Positions 38,526 to 45,628 of a stretch of 45,628 bases of DNA are shown piece after piece (the stretch's first letter is position 1; every line of letters starts with the position of its first letter). Under the pieces are notes generated by a model. It was not told the origin of the DNA. It did no database searches and was given only the letters and a program-made list of their open reading frames with translations. The stretch is from Bacteroidota bacterium (GTDB lineage: Bacteria; Bacteroidota; Bacteroidia; Bacteroidales; JACABE01): the NCBI GenBank assembly GCA_026391675.1, contig JAPLDQ010000031.1, forward strand, positions 1 through 45,628, read 5' to 3'. The position numbers and the translations under genes were made by a program.

Positions 38526-40796
38526 CTATTGCTTTAGTATTTTTCTAAATTCAAGTGATTTTCCGTTATTCAGCCTTATGGTATAGCTGCCGGCTGCAAA
38601 GCCGGTTGTTTGTATTATGGTTTTTTCTAATAAACTTCCTTTGTAAACCTCAGCACCTATGGCATTGTAGATTTCAAAATTCTGTTTTTCTTTATTGGCA
38701 GGCAATTCAATAATCAATTCATTGGTAACAGGGTTAGGATAAATCTTTATATTGTTGTCTTTTTCAACATCCGTAACTCCAATGGTTGTAATCTGTATCA
38801 TATTTGAAGAATCTGAACTGCAACCGTTGACAGTTACCATGGTATAGTATATACCGTTGGCAACTACGTTGTAATTCTGAGCAGTAGCACCAGTAATTAT
38901 TCCGCTTTGGTTATACCATTGGTTGCCTATTGGTGCATCGGAATGTAGCACATTTAAATTTAAACTGATAACCGGTGTTGGCGGATAAACCGGAGTTGTA
39001 ATCACCACATTGGCCGATGGCAATGAATTACAATTTTGTGTAACTGTAAAATTATAAGTTCCCGGATTAAGATTAGTAACGGTGGCGGTTGAACCCGTTC
39101 CACTGATATTACCCGGATTAATAGTCCAGCTTCCTGTTGATGGCAGGCCATTGAGCACTACTATGCCTTTTACACCGGCACAGGTAGGTTGTGTAATGGT
39201 TCCGACGATAGGTGCCAGTGGTACAGGCTGTGGATTAATCACCACATTGGCAGTTGGCTGAGAAGCACAAACTCCGGTAACTGTAAAATTATAGTTAGCT
39301 GGAGCAAGAGTAGTTACAGTATAGGTTGTTCCGGAACCTGTAATACTACCCGGATTAATGGTCCAGCTTCCGCTTGAAGGCAAACCACTCAATACCACAC
39401 TGCCAGTGGCAAGTGTACAGTTGGGTTGTGTGATGTTACCAACTAAAGGTGTTGCAGGTGTAGAAGGAAAAATATTAATGGTAACTGTAGCTGTAGCTGA
39501 AGAAGTACATCCCGTTACACTTACTGTAAAATTATAATTTCCCGGATTCAGGTTAGTCAGCGTATACGTTGTAGTATTGCCACTGATATTACCGGGATTG
39601 ATGGTCCAGTTTGTGGCAGGTAAATTGCTTAATGCCACACTGCCGGTTCCGACTGTACAATTAGGTTGTGTGATAGTTCCTACAACAGGTACTGCCGGTG
39701 CAACAGGAGCTGTATTGATAACCACAGCAGCAGATGCAGCAGAAGCACAACCTAAAGTAACGGTATAGTTATAGCTTCCGCTAGCTAAATTGGGGATGGT
39801 TGTTGTTGTTCCACTTCCTGTTATATTTCCCGGATTAATGGTCCAGGTACCGCTTGAAGGCAGACCCGTCAGAACAACGCTTCCGGTTGTAACTGTACAG
39901 CTTGGCTGAGTTATGGTTCCTACTGTTGGAGCTGCAGGAACGGCAGAAATAGTAATATTTGCACCATTATCTGTTCCTATAGTTGCCGGCTGACTTCCCA
40001 CTACCCTGATTCTGTATCCTGTTCCTGGTAAAGTCCCTGCAGGTATGGTAGCAGCAATAGCTCCACCGGTAAGGCTGCTCAGTGTTCCAATACTTACAGG
40101 AGAGGCAAAACTGCCGGTAGCATCTGACAACTGGGCTGTCCATACATTGTTATTGTATACTGTTGTTGTCCCGGTAAGTGTAAAAGGCACACTTACAGAA
40201 GCTCCAGTACATAAGGAAGTTGAAGTTAATGCTGTTACAGCTGTTGTATTCTGGGCAGCAGGTGTCCAGCTGATGGACATGCCACTGAAATTAGTTACTG
40301 CTGTAGGCAACGCAGTATAAGTAGTACCTCCTTTAATAAACCCGACAGAAGTGGTATCCCTGCCTGTTCCGATTACTGTGGAATTATCCCACGCATATTC
40401 TATATACACGCGGTAAGCACCATCGGGCAACAAAGTATAAGGTGTGGCTGTAGTGATATCATTACCATTCCAGGTGTAGGTTAATGCAGTATAGGACGTT
40501 AAAGACGCACCTGTTGTTGCATCTGTTACATTGGACGTTGATTTCGCCTTCCAATAAAGCAAATGGGAATTACTGTTACCGGAAGAGCCCAGTCTTACAC
40601 GTGTTTTTACAAATGTACCACTTGAATACTCAACCCATACGGCTACAAAGTGGGTGGCTGAATAGCTTCCGCTTTTAGTAGCAGGGGTAACATTAAATGT
40701 CATAGTACCGGCAGTTTGCGAATAAAGGCTATTCACGAACATCATACTTGCTATCAGGCTGATAACAAAAAAATTTCTAAAATAATTTTTCTCCAT
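38526..40796 (-). CDS. Secreted type IX cargo with four long adhesin-like repeats
   Basis: 756 residues with a signal peptide (about 1-26, ending LYSQ). An N-terminal region with two beta domains runs to about 285. Four repeats of 76-80 residues follow at about 287-365, 366-445, 446-525 and 526-603. Each holds VGTITQPxC, a TGSVVLxGLPSSG core, the constant WTINPG, NLxPGNYNFTV and a closing CxS. An Ig-like segment (PVISLNLNVLHSDAP, NQWYNQSG) precedes the C-terminal sorting domain (about 675-756, IKIYPNPVTNELIIEL). It should be exported by the type IX system and attached to the surface or released. It has its own promoter. Confidence 0.88.
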   Translation of the reverse strand: MEKNYFRNFFVISLIASMMFVNSLYSQTAGTMTFNVTPATKSGSYSATHFVAVWVEYSSGTFVKTRVRLGSSGNSNSHLLYWKAKSTSNVTDATTGASLTSYTALTYTWNGNDITTATPYTLLPDGAYRVYIEYAWDNSTVIGTGRDTTSVGFIKGGTTYTALPTAVTNFSGMSISWTPAAQNTTAVTALTSTSLCTGASVSVPFTLTGTTTVYNNNVWTAQLSDATGSFASPVSIGTLSSLTGGAIAATIPAGTLPGTGYRIRVVGSQPATIGTDNGANITISAVPAAPTVGTITQPSCTVTTGSVVLTGLPSSGTWTINPGNITGSGTTTTIPNLASGSYNYTVTLGCASAASAAVVINTAPVAPAVPVVGTITQPNCTVGTGSVALSNLPATNWTINPGNISGNTTTYTLTNLNPGNYNFTVSVTGCTSSATATVTINIFPSTPATPLVGNITQPNCTLATGSVVLSGLPSSGSWTINPGSITGSGTTYTVTTLAPANYNFTVTGVCASQPTANVVINPQPVPLAPIVGTITQPTCAGVKGIVVLNGLPSTGSWTINPGNISGTGSTATVTNLNPGTYNFTVTQNCNSLPSANVVITTPVYPPTPVISLNLNVLHSDAPIGNQWYNQSGIITGATAQNYNVVANGIYYTMVTVNGCSSDSSNMIQITTIGVTDVEKDNNIKIYPNPVTNELIIELPANKEKQNFEIYNAIGAEVYKGSLLEKTIIQTTGFAAGSYTIRLNNGKSLEFRKILKQ

Positions 40797-40823
40797 TTAT
40801 TTTGTTTTGTTTAAATTTATAAA

Positions 40824-40831
40824 CAAACTTA
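40824..40831 (-). promoter_or_regulatory. Promoter of the repeat-rich cargo gene, -7 element
   Basis: TAAGTTTG on the minus strand fits TAnnTTTG, 27 nt before the ATG at 40796. Confidence 0.55.
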
Positions 40832-40924
40832 TAAATATTTCTATACCAAAATATTAAATTGACAAATATCAATGCAATCATATAAAATTTCAGACCCATT
40901 CTTTTCACATTAAATTTAATTTCT

Positions 40925-40932
40925 TAATTTTG
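40925..40932 (+). promoter_or_regulatory. Promoter of the acyltransferase-like gene, -7 element
   Basis: TAATTTTG fits TAnnTTTG, 24 nt before the ATG at 40956. Confidence 0.6.
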
Positions 40933-40955
40933 AGGATAATAAATTCAGATATCCG

Positions 40956-41999
40956 ATGACCGCTTCAGTTCAACGCAATCAAACCGCCGATACGCTAAAA
41001 GGCTTAGCTGTATTGTTTATGATACAGGTTCACATTATGGAACAGTTTGCTTCAGTTGCTACAAATGAAACCATTGTTGGGAAAATAGCCTATATGCTGG
41101 GTGGGCCTTTTTGTGCAACGGTTTTTCTTGCGGTGATGGGCTATTTTCTGGCTGTTTCAAAAAAACCATTTGACTATTTCATAAAAAGGGGAGTGCAATT
41201 GTTTGCCCTGGGTATTTTACTCAACATCGGGCGTTCGTTCCATTTGTTTATCAGCCTTTTTTATGAAAAAATTACACTGAATCCACTTCATTTCCTTTTT
41301 GGTGCTGATATACTGACGCTGGCAGGACTGAGCATTATTTTGCTGGCATTTATCCGCTTAATTTCGAAAGATAATTGGATACTTTTCCTTTTACTTATGC
41401 TTTTTTTTGCAGGATTAAGCAACTTCAGCCTTATTTCAGATGATAATCAGTCGTATATATTGGGATTTCTTTTCAATCATGCAAACCACTCCTATTTTCC
41501 TTTAATTCCCTGGTTTTCCTATGTAGTTGCAGGCTATCTGTTTTACATAATTTACAGTAAATACAAATCCTATATTTTCCCATTCAGATACTGGCAGTGG
41601 ATAATTACAACCGCTTTAAGTCTTGTTATTATCTGGTTTGCGCGTTGGGCATTTCATATCGCCTATGATTTACCGGCCTATTATCATCACCATTTTCTCT
41701 TTTTCCTTTGGTGCCTTGCACTGATGCTACTATACACATTGCTTAGCCACAGCATCATTATCCGGATGAAGAACAATCTCTTCATACATTATGTAGCATG
41801 GACGGGAAAGAATGTTACAGCTATTTATTTCATACAATGGCTGATTATCGGCAATATTGCCACAGCCATTTATCAGACACAGGATCTGCTGCAGAGTGAA
41901 ATCTGGTTTATCATTGTAACGGCTGTTTCTGCTGCATTAACAATAGCCTGGTTAAAAATTATGACTTTAATCAAAAGCAAAAATGAAAGTTTATTATAA
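40956..41999 (+). CDS. Multi-pass membrane protein, acyltransferase (HGSNAT/YeiB-like) superfamily
   Basis: 347 residues with about nine or ten hydrophobic helices. The N-terminal segment DTLKGLAVLFMIQVHIMEQF matches the R/K-G-x-A-V-x-x-M-x-x-x-H start shared by heparan-alpha-glucosaminide acetyltransferase-like and related membrane acyltransferases. A His in helix 1 and a further conserved-looking stretch (LFGADILTLAGLS) fit. It probably transfers an acyl group to an envelope sugar across the membrane; substrate unknown. The gene is divergent from the cargo gene and followed 33 bp later by an anchored protein. Confidence 0.7.
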   Translation: MTASVQRNQTADTLKGLAVLFMIQVHIMEQFASVATNETIVGKIAYMLGGPFCATVFLAVMGYFLAVSKKPFDYFIKRGVQLFALGILLNIGRSFHLFISLFYEKITLNPLHFLFGADILTLAGLSIILLAFIRLISKDNWILFLLLMLFFAGLSNFSLISDDNQSYILGFLFNHANHSYFPLIPWFSYVVAGYLFYIIYSKYKSYIFPFRYWQWIITTALSLVIIWFARWAFHIAYDLPAYYHHHFLFFLWCLALMLLYTLLSHSIIIRMKNNLFIHYVAWTGKNVTAIYFIQWLIIGNIATAIYQTQDLLQSEIWFIIVTAVSAALTIAWLKIMTLIKSKNESLL

Positions 42000-42005
42000 T
42001 TTACC

Positions 42006-42014
42006 TAATTTTGC
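42006..42014 (+). promoter_or_regulatory. Promoter of the anchored protein gene, -7 element
   Basis: TAATTTTGC fits TAnnTTTG, 18 nt before the ATG at 42033. Confidence 0.6.
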
Positions 42015-42032
42015 AGTGAAAATAAACGGGAT

Positions 42033-42725
42033 ATGATTTCAAGTAATAAATTTATTCTTTTTCTGATTGGTGTGGTTGTGGGCATTGCAATAGGCGCTTC
42101 AGTAGTATGGTGGATGCAGAACTATAATTTCAAAGTCTGGTTCAGCTTTAAGGGAAAAGATAAACAGGAAGTAATACAGGCTGAAAATACTACTTCGGCT
42201 AATAATCCAAATGATGAAAAATCAAAAGCTATCATCAATACTGTAAAATCAGGCATTCAGAAAAAAACTGACGGAAGCTTTAATCAAAATGACACGAATT
42301 ATGTTTCAACAAATTCAACATCACATAATTCAGACTCAATAAAGGGTGAAACCAATAATGGCAACTCCGATGATTTTGTTATTGCCAAAGATGAATTACT
42401 CTTTACCAGAATAATAAAAGTTGAAGGTGTAAATACTGCCAATGATAAAAAAGAGGCTGCACTTGATTCGCTGCTTATTAATGATAAAACAAAAAAACTG
42501 CCTTCCAACCTTGTGAAAGTGGAATTCTGGCGTTCACCCATCAATTATAAAGGCTATAAATATTCTGGAAATAAACTGGTATTGTTTGGCATTTATGTAT
42601 ATGAAAATGCATCACTCGAAAGCAGAAACAACAAACTTTATCTGAATTACACCAATACCTTCTATTTAATTGAAAACACGGATGATTTCGAACCTTTGAT
42701 GGCGGTAAAACTTCCTAAAAAATAA
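42033..42725 (+). CDS. Single-helix anchored protein of unknown function
   Basis: 230 residues. One hydrophobic helix (about 7-28) with small residues (GVVVGIAIGASVVWW) is followed by a Ser/Asn/Lys-rich, probably disordered linker (about 45-115). A compact C-terminal domain (about 118-230) contains LPSNLVKVEFWRSPINYKGYKYSG and a KLYLNYTNTFYLIENTDDFEPL stretch (each quoted only in part of its context). I do not recognise the domain. The layout suggests a membrane-tethered periplasmic or cytosolic domain. It has its own TAnnTTTG within the gap after the acyltransferase gene. Confidence 0.7.
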   Translation: MISSNKFILFLIGVVVGIAIGASVVWWMQNYNFKVWFSFKGKDKQEVIQAENTTSANNPNDEKSKAIINTVKSGIQKKTDGSFNQNDTNYVSTNSTSHNSDSIKGETNNGNSDDFVIAKDELLFTRIIKVEGVNTANDKKEAALDSLLINDKTKKLPSNLVKVEFWRSPINYKGYKYSGNKLVLFGIYVYENASLESRNNKLYLNYTNTFYLIENTDDFEPLMAVKLPKK

Positions 42726-42766
42726 ATAAGTTTATAAAGTTTGTAAAGTTAAAAGACAAAGTTAAT
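42725..42766. repeat. AAAGTTyrT tandem repeat upstream of dapF
   Basis: Three to four copies of the unit (TAAGTTTA, TAAAGTTT, GTAAAGTT, then ACAAAGTT). A 23-nt stretch at 42728-42750 is identical to 10215-10237. It lies in the 99-bp gap before dapF, where no clear promoter is visible. Confidence 0.8.
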
Positions 42767-42824
42767 TGTTATTATGAGTTAAAACATGAAAACTTTAGCT
42801 AGAAATAAATCCGGAAATTAAAAA

Positions 42825-43610
42825 ATGATACTGAATTTCAGCAAATACCACGGAGCAGGTAACGATTTTATTCTGATAGACAACAGAAAAGGTGAATACA
42901 ATTTAAGCAGCTCAGAAATTGCTTTGCTATGTAAGCAGCATACTGGTATAGGAGCTGATGGGCTGATGTTTTTAAACCAAAGCAGTAGCTGTGATTTTGA
43001 AATGAGATATTATAATTCGGATGGCAACGAAAGTACGATGTGCGGAAACGGAGGAAGATGTATTACAGCTTTTGCTGCTGATGTGGGTATTATTGATAAA
43101 ACGGCTCATTTTGTTGCTATAGATGGCTTACATCAGGCTGAAATTATTAATAATGAAGGATTTATAAAAAATATCAGACTTAAAATGTCAGATGTAGATA
43201 ATGTTCAGCTATTTGGCAATTATTTTGTATTGAATACCGGTTCTCCTCATTATGTTCAGTTTATTGATGATGTACAATCCATTGACTTAGTTACTGAGGG
43301 TAGAAGAATTAGATATGATCATTGTTTTACGCCTGAAGGAATAAATGTAAATTTTGCACAGATATATGAAAACCATTTATATGTAAGAACTTACGAAAGA
43401 GGCGTGGAAGATGAAACATTATCATGCGGCACAGGTGTTACCGCTTCGGCAATAGCTTATGCTCTGGATAAAAATATACAACTGGTAAATATCGAAACCA
43501 AGGGAGGAAAGTTAAATGTATCTTTTACAAAAAATATAAACAAAAGCTTTTCAGAAATTTATCTGGAAGGTGAAGCTTGTCTGGTATTTAAGGGTGAAAC
43601 AGAGATTTAG
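42825..43610 (+). CDS. dapF: Diaminopimelate epimerase
   Basis: 261 residues. The two catalytic cysteines are Cys73 (MCGNGGRC) and Cys201 (LSCGTGVTASA). HGAGNDFILID at the N-terminus, NTGSPHYV and the Glu-Arg pair (YERGVEDET) complete the family signature. It interconverts LL- and meso-diaminopimelate in the cytosol, the last step before meso-DAP enters peptidoglycan or becomes lysine. The stop codon is directly adjacent to the stop codon of the convergent pyrD gene, with no base between. Confidence 0.96.
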   Translation: MILNFSKYHGAGNDFILIDNRKGEYNLSSSEIALLCKQHTGIGADGLMFLNQSSSCDFEMRYYNSDGNESTMCGNGGRCITAFAADVGIIDKTAHFVAIDGLHQAEIINNEGFIKNIRLKMSDVDNVQLFGNYFVLNTGSPHYVQFIDDVQSIDLVTEGRRIRYDHCFTPEGINVNFAQIYENHLYVRTYERGVEDETLSCGTGVTASAIAYALDKNIQLVNIETKGGKLNVSFTKNINKSFSEIYLEGEACLVFKGETEI

Positions 43611-44516
43611 TTATATCACTCCTATCAGTTCATTCACATCATTTATCCTGTGACGGATTAAATAATCCTCAATTCCATCAATAATTTTCGGGCAAACAGC
43701 AGGGTCAATAAAGTTGGCAGTACCTACCTGGACAGCTGTTGCACCGGCTAGCATAAATTCAATGGCATCTGCAGCATTCATAATGCCTCCCATGCCTATA
43801 ACAGGAATCTTTACTGCTTTAGCAACCTGCCATACCATACGCAATGCAACCGGTTTAACGGCAGGGCCGGACAACCCACCAGTAATGGTTGACAAAATCG
43901 GTTTCCTTCGTTCCACATCAATGGCCATTCCTAATAATGTATTGATTAAGGAAACCGCATCTGCACCAGCACCTTCCACAGCAAGTGCCATTTCGGCAAT
44001 ATTGGTAACATTTGGTGATAATTTTACAATCAAAGTTTTATGATAGGCTTTTCTGACGGCTTCAGTAACTGCAATAGCTGAAGGACAACTGGTTCCGAAA
44101 GCCATACCTCCTTCTTTTACATTAGGACAGGAAATATTGAGTTCAATAGCATTGAGTTTATCCAAATCATTAAGTTTTGAAGCAACTGTAACATACTCAT
44201 CTATAGTAGAACCTGATACATTAACTATAAAATGGGTGTCAATATCTTTAATACGGGGATAAATATCGCTGATAAATGCATCAACACCTTTATTCTGAAG
44301 GCCAACAGCATTAAGCATGCCTGAAGGTGTTTCGGCCATGCGTGGATAAGCATTTCCTTCGCGTTTCGAGCCGGTAGTTCCTTTTACGAATATTCCTCCA
44401 AGGCATGAAATATCAAAAAAATCCATAAATTCTTCTCCATAACCAAAACATCCTGAAGCTGTCATTACAGGGTTTTTCAGTATAAGATCCTTAATTTTTA
44501 CTTCTAAATTCGGCAT
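43611..44516 (-). CDS. pyrD: Dihydroorotate dehydrogenase B, catalytic subunit
   Basis: 301 residues, class 1[11 protein letters not shown] near the N-terminus and Lys45 (FVKGTTGS) fit. The catalytic base is Cys130 in [13 protein letters not shown], the Cys being diagnostic for class 1, whereas class 2 has Ser. The FMN phosphate loop is [15 protein letters not shown]. It oxidises dihydroorotate to orotate in pyrimidine synthesis and passes electrons through PyrK to NAD. It follows pyrK by 72 bp; an octamer repeat fills the gap. Confidence 0.96.
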   Translation of the reverse strand: MPNLEVKIKDLILKNPVMTASGCFGYGEEFMDFFDISCLGGIFVKGTTGSKREGNAYPRMAETPSGMLNAVGLQNKGVDAFISDIYPRIKDIDTHFIVNVSGSTIDEYVTVASKLNDLDKLNAIELNISCPNVKEGGMAFGTSCPSAIAVTEAVRKAYHKTLIVKLSPNVTNIAEMALAVEGAGADAVSLINTLLGMAIDVERRKPILSTITGGLSGPAVKPVALRMVWQVAKAVKIPVIGMGGIMNAADAIEFMLAGATAVQVGTANFIDPAVCPKIIDGIEDYLIRHRINDVNELIGVI

Positions 44517-44523
44517 TTTTTAA

Positions 44524-44586
44524 TTTAGTTATTGGTTATTAAGTTATTAGGTTATTAAGGTTTATATTGCTAATTGCTAATTGCTT
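44524..44586. repeat. TTAATAAC octamer tandem repeat between pyrK and pyrD
   Basis: In the sense of pyrD (minus strand) the run reads as repeated CTTAATAAC/CTAATAAC units, and it ends about seven bases before the ATG. A CTAATTGC/TAATTGC pair lies next to the pyrK stop. The final stretch before the ATG (AATAACTAAAT, then A-rich) is nearly the same as before the hydrolase-like gene. Confidence 0.85.
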
Positions 44587-44588
44587 TC

Positions 44589-45365
44589 TCACCAGCCTTT
44601 CAGATACTTAAACTCATACACAGGTCCTTCGGTACAGGTACATTTGTTTCCATCCTGAGTTTCCACTACACAACACAAACAGGCACCAATACCACAAGCC
44701 ATCATATTTTCCAGTGAAACTTCACAGTCAATACCTTTCTCCCTTGCTATACGAGCTAAAGCTTTCATCATGGGTTCCGGACCACAGCAATAAATTCTTG
44801 TAAAATCAAAAGTTGGAGCATTAAAAATACTGTGTTGTGTAACCAGTCCTTTCTCTCCTAATGATGCATCAAAGGTTGTAATATAAACTTCTCCGTATTT
44901 GCGGTATTCATCAGCTTCCAGTATATCTGACTGCGATGCTCCGCCTATCAATACTGTTACTTTAATACCTTTATCATTCATATGTCTTGCCAGATATAGT
45001 AATGGTGCAATACCACAGCCCCCTCCTATCAGCAATGCTTTTTCATTATCATTTATAGAGAATGAATTGCCTAAAGGATAAACCAGACTCAGGTATTCTC
45101 CCTGTTTTGTAAGCGAAAGTTTTTTAGTCCCTTCCCCTAATACCTGAACCATCAATTTTAATGTATTTGTTTTATAATCAACATCATGAATACTTAAAGG
45201 ACGTCTAAGAAAGGTGTTTTTGGAATCTTTAACTTCAATCTGAACAAATTGGCCGGGAAGTATTTCCGGTAATGGAGTTGGTGATTGTAAGTGCAGTATA
45301 AAATATTTTTCGCTTAAAATTTTATTTTCGACAACCAGCAAATCTTGTATAAGCTTCTTTTTCAT
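44589..45365 (-). CDS. pyrK: Dihydroorotate dehydrogenase B, electron-transfer subunit
   Basis: 258 residues. The FAD-binding motif is RRPLSI (54-59), the NAD-binding loop is GGGCGIAPLL (114-123), and IYCCGPEPMM lies at about 191-200. The [2Fe-2S] ligands are in MMACGIGACLCC (Cys224, Cys229, Cys232), with the fourth Cys at 242 or 244. It accepts electrons from PyrD's FMN and reduces NAD. It is first in the pyrK-pyrD pair, with a TAnnTTTG 39 nt before its ATG. Confidence 0.96.
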   Translation of the reverse strand: MKKKLIQDLLVVENKILSEKYFILHLQSPTPLPEILPGQFVQIEVKDSKNTFLRRPLSIHDVDYKTNTLKLMVQVLGEGTKKLSLTKQGEYLSLVYPLGNSFSINDNEKALLIGGGCGIAPLLYLARHMNDKGIKVTVLIGGASQSDILEADEYRKYGEVYITTFDASLGEKGLVTQHSIFNAPTFDFTRIYCCGPEPMMKALARIAREKGIDCEVSLENMMACGIGACLCCVVETQDGNKCTCTEGPVYEFKYLKGW

Positions 45366-45403
45366 TATATTATATAAAGAATAAATATCAAATCTATAGC
45401 TTA

Positions 45404-45411
45404 CAAAAGTA
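45404..45411 (-). promoter_or_regulatory. Promoter of pyrK-pyrD, -7 element
   Basis: TACTTTTG on the minus strand fits TAnnTTTG, 39 nt before the ATG at 45365. Confidence 0.6.
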
Positions 45412-45514
45412 ATAAAGATTTTTCATTTTAAGGCTATTCTTATAAAGCAGACTTTCAATTTAACAAACTTATTTTTTGATAACTTACAAATAACTTAATA
45501 ATGTGAATCAAGGG

Positions 45515-45628
45515 TTAAAAGATTAAGTTTATAAAAGCAGCAGAGATTTTTCCAAAAACATGAACAAAAAGGCCTTTAGTTGATCTCACCTTACTCGCTC
45601 TCTGAATATCAGTATGTTCAATTATCCA
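45515..45628 (-). CDS. Possible C-terminus of a gene entering from the right edge (partial)
   Basis: On the minus strand an open frame of 37 codons enters the window and stops at TAA (45517-45515). It reads ERASKVRSTKG-like basic residues (QRASKVRSTKGLFVHVFG), then a hydrophobic end (KISAAFINLIF). The residues are not recognisable as any family, and other frames are not excluded. The following 103 bp before the pyrK promoter contain no further structure. Low confidence. Confidence 0.3.
   Translation of the reverse strand, partial: WIIEHTDIQRASKVRSTKGLFVHVFGKISAAFINLIF

Noticed and set aside
40045-40320. 91-residue plus-strand ORF and its neighbours at 39189-39768
   Set aside because: They are antisense shadows of the repeat-rich type IX cargo gene, which has a signal peptide and sorting domain.
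43714-44043. 109-residue plus-strand ORF
   Set aside because: Antisense to pyrD, whose active-site and FMN motifs are intact.

Overview
The window looks like a chromosomal segment of a Bacteroidota bacterium. It is AT-rich, two proteins end in type IX secretion (Por) sorting domains, many genes are preceded by the Bacteroidota -7 promoter element TAnnTTTG, Shine-Dalgarno sequences are generally absent, and several families typical of the phylum occur (DUF4199, DUF1573, GH3/beta-lactamase fusions, epimerase-type threonine dehydrogenase). I saw no tRNA, rRNA, CRISPR array or complete insertion sequence. One RNA gene, the SRP RNA, lies at 2169-2264 on the minus strand.

Layout. 1-80: possible 5' end of a transposase-like gene running off the left edge. 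249-2051: secreted repeat protein. 2169-2264: SRP RNA. 2409-8699: nitrogen-related block in which a porin-like protein and an Amt ammonium transporter sit between two paralogous NarL-type two-component systems; the second kinase has no sensor or membrane part. 8876-10204: DEAD-box-family RNA helicase. 10391-14128: DUF4199 protein, then a tight run of glycosyltransferase, GmhA, GmhB-like phosphatase and a MORN-repeat protein. 14162-16318 (minus): lipoprotein, aminotransferase, DUF1573 protein. 16662-17627: threonine dehydrogenase. 17696-18358: small secreted protein followed by an attC-like imperfect inverted repeat. 18390-22889 (minus): phosphomannomutase, an apparently catalytically dead alpha/beta-hydrolase, MltG, a GNAT acetyltransferase and a Cys-rich membrane protein. 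23134-26638 (minus): RNase Z, a 21-bp phased tandem array with a perfect 33-bp palindrome, and ribosomal protein S1.

26920-33555: TPR membrane protein, RibH, Fmt, HU, a GH3/beta-lactamase fusion and a membrane protein. 33902-35928: carbamate kinase and ornithine carbamoyltransferase. 36003-40796 (minus): DUF3754 protein, a barrel-like protein and a second type IX cargo with four long repeats. 40956-43610: acyltransferase-like membrane protein, an anchored protein of unknown role, and DapF. 43611-45365 (minus): PyrD and PyrK. 45515-45628: tail of an unidentified ORF at the right edge.

Most genes are ordinary housekeeping genes. The unusual material is mainly non-coding: (i) 7-9-nt degenerate tandem repeats in about ten intergenic sites, three of which carry the same octamer in the same orientation just before a start codon; (ii) the 126-bp attC-like structure behind a lone small gene; (iii) the ten-unit 21-bp array beside a 16-bp-arm palindrome; and (iv) the amt locus bracketed by duplicated two-component systems.
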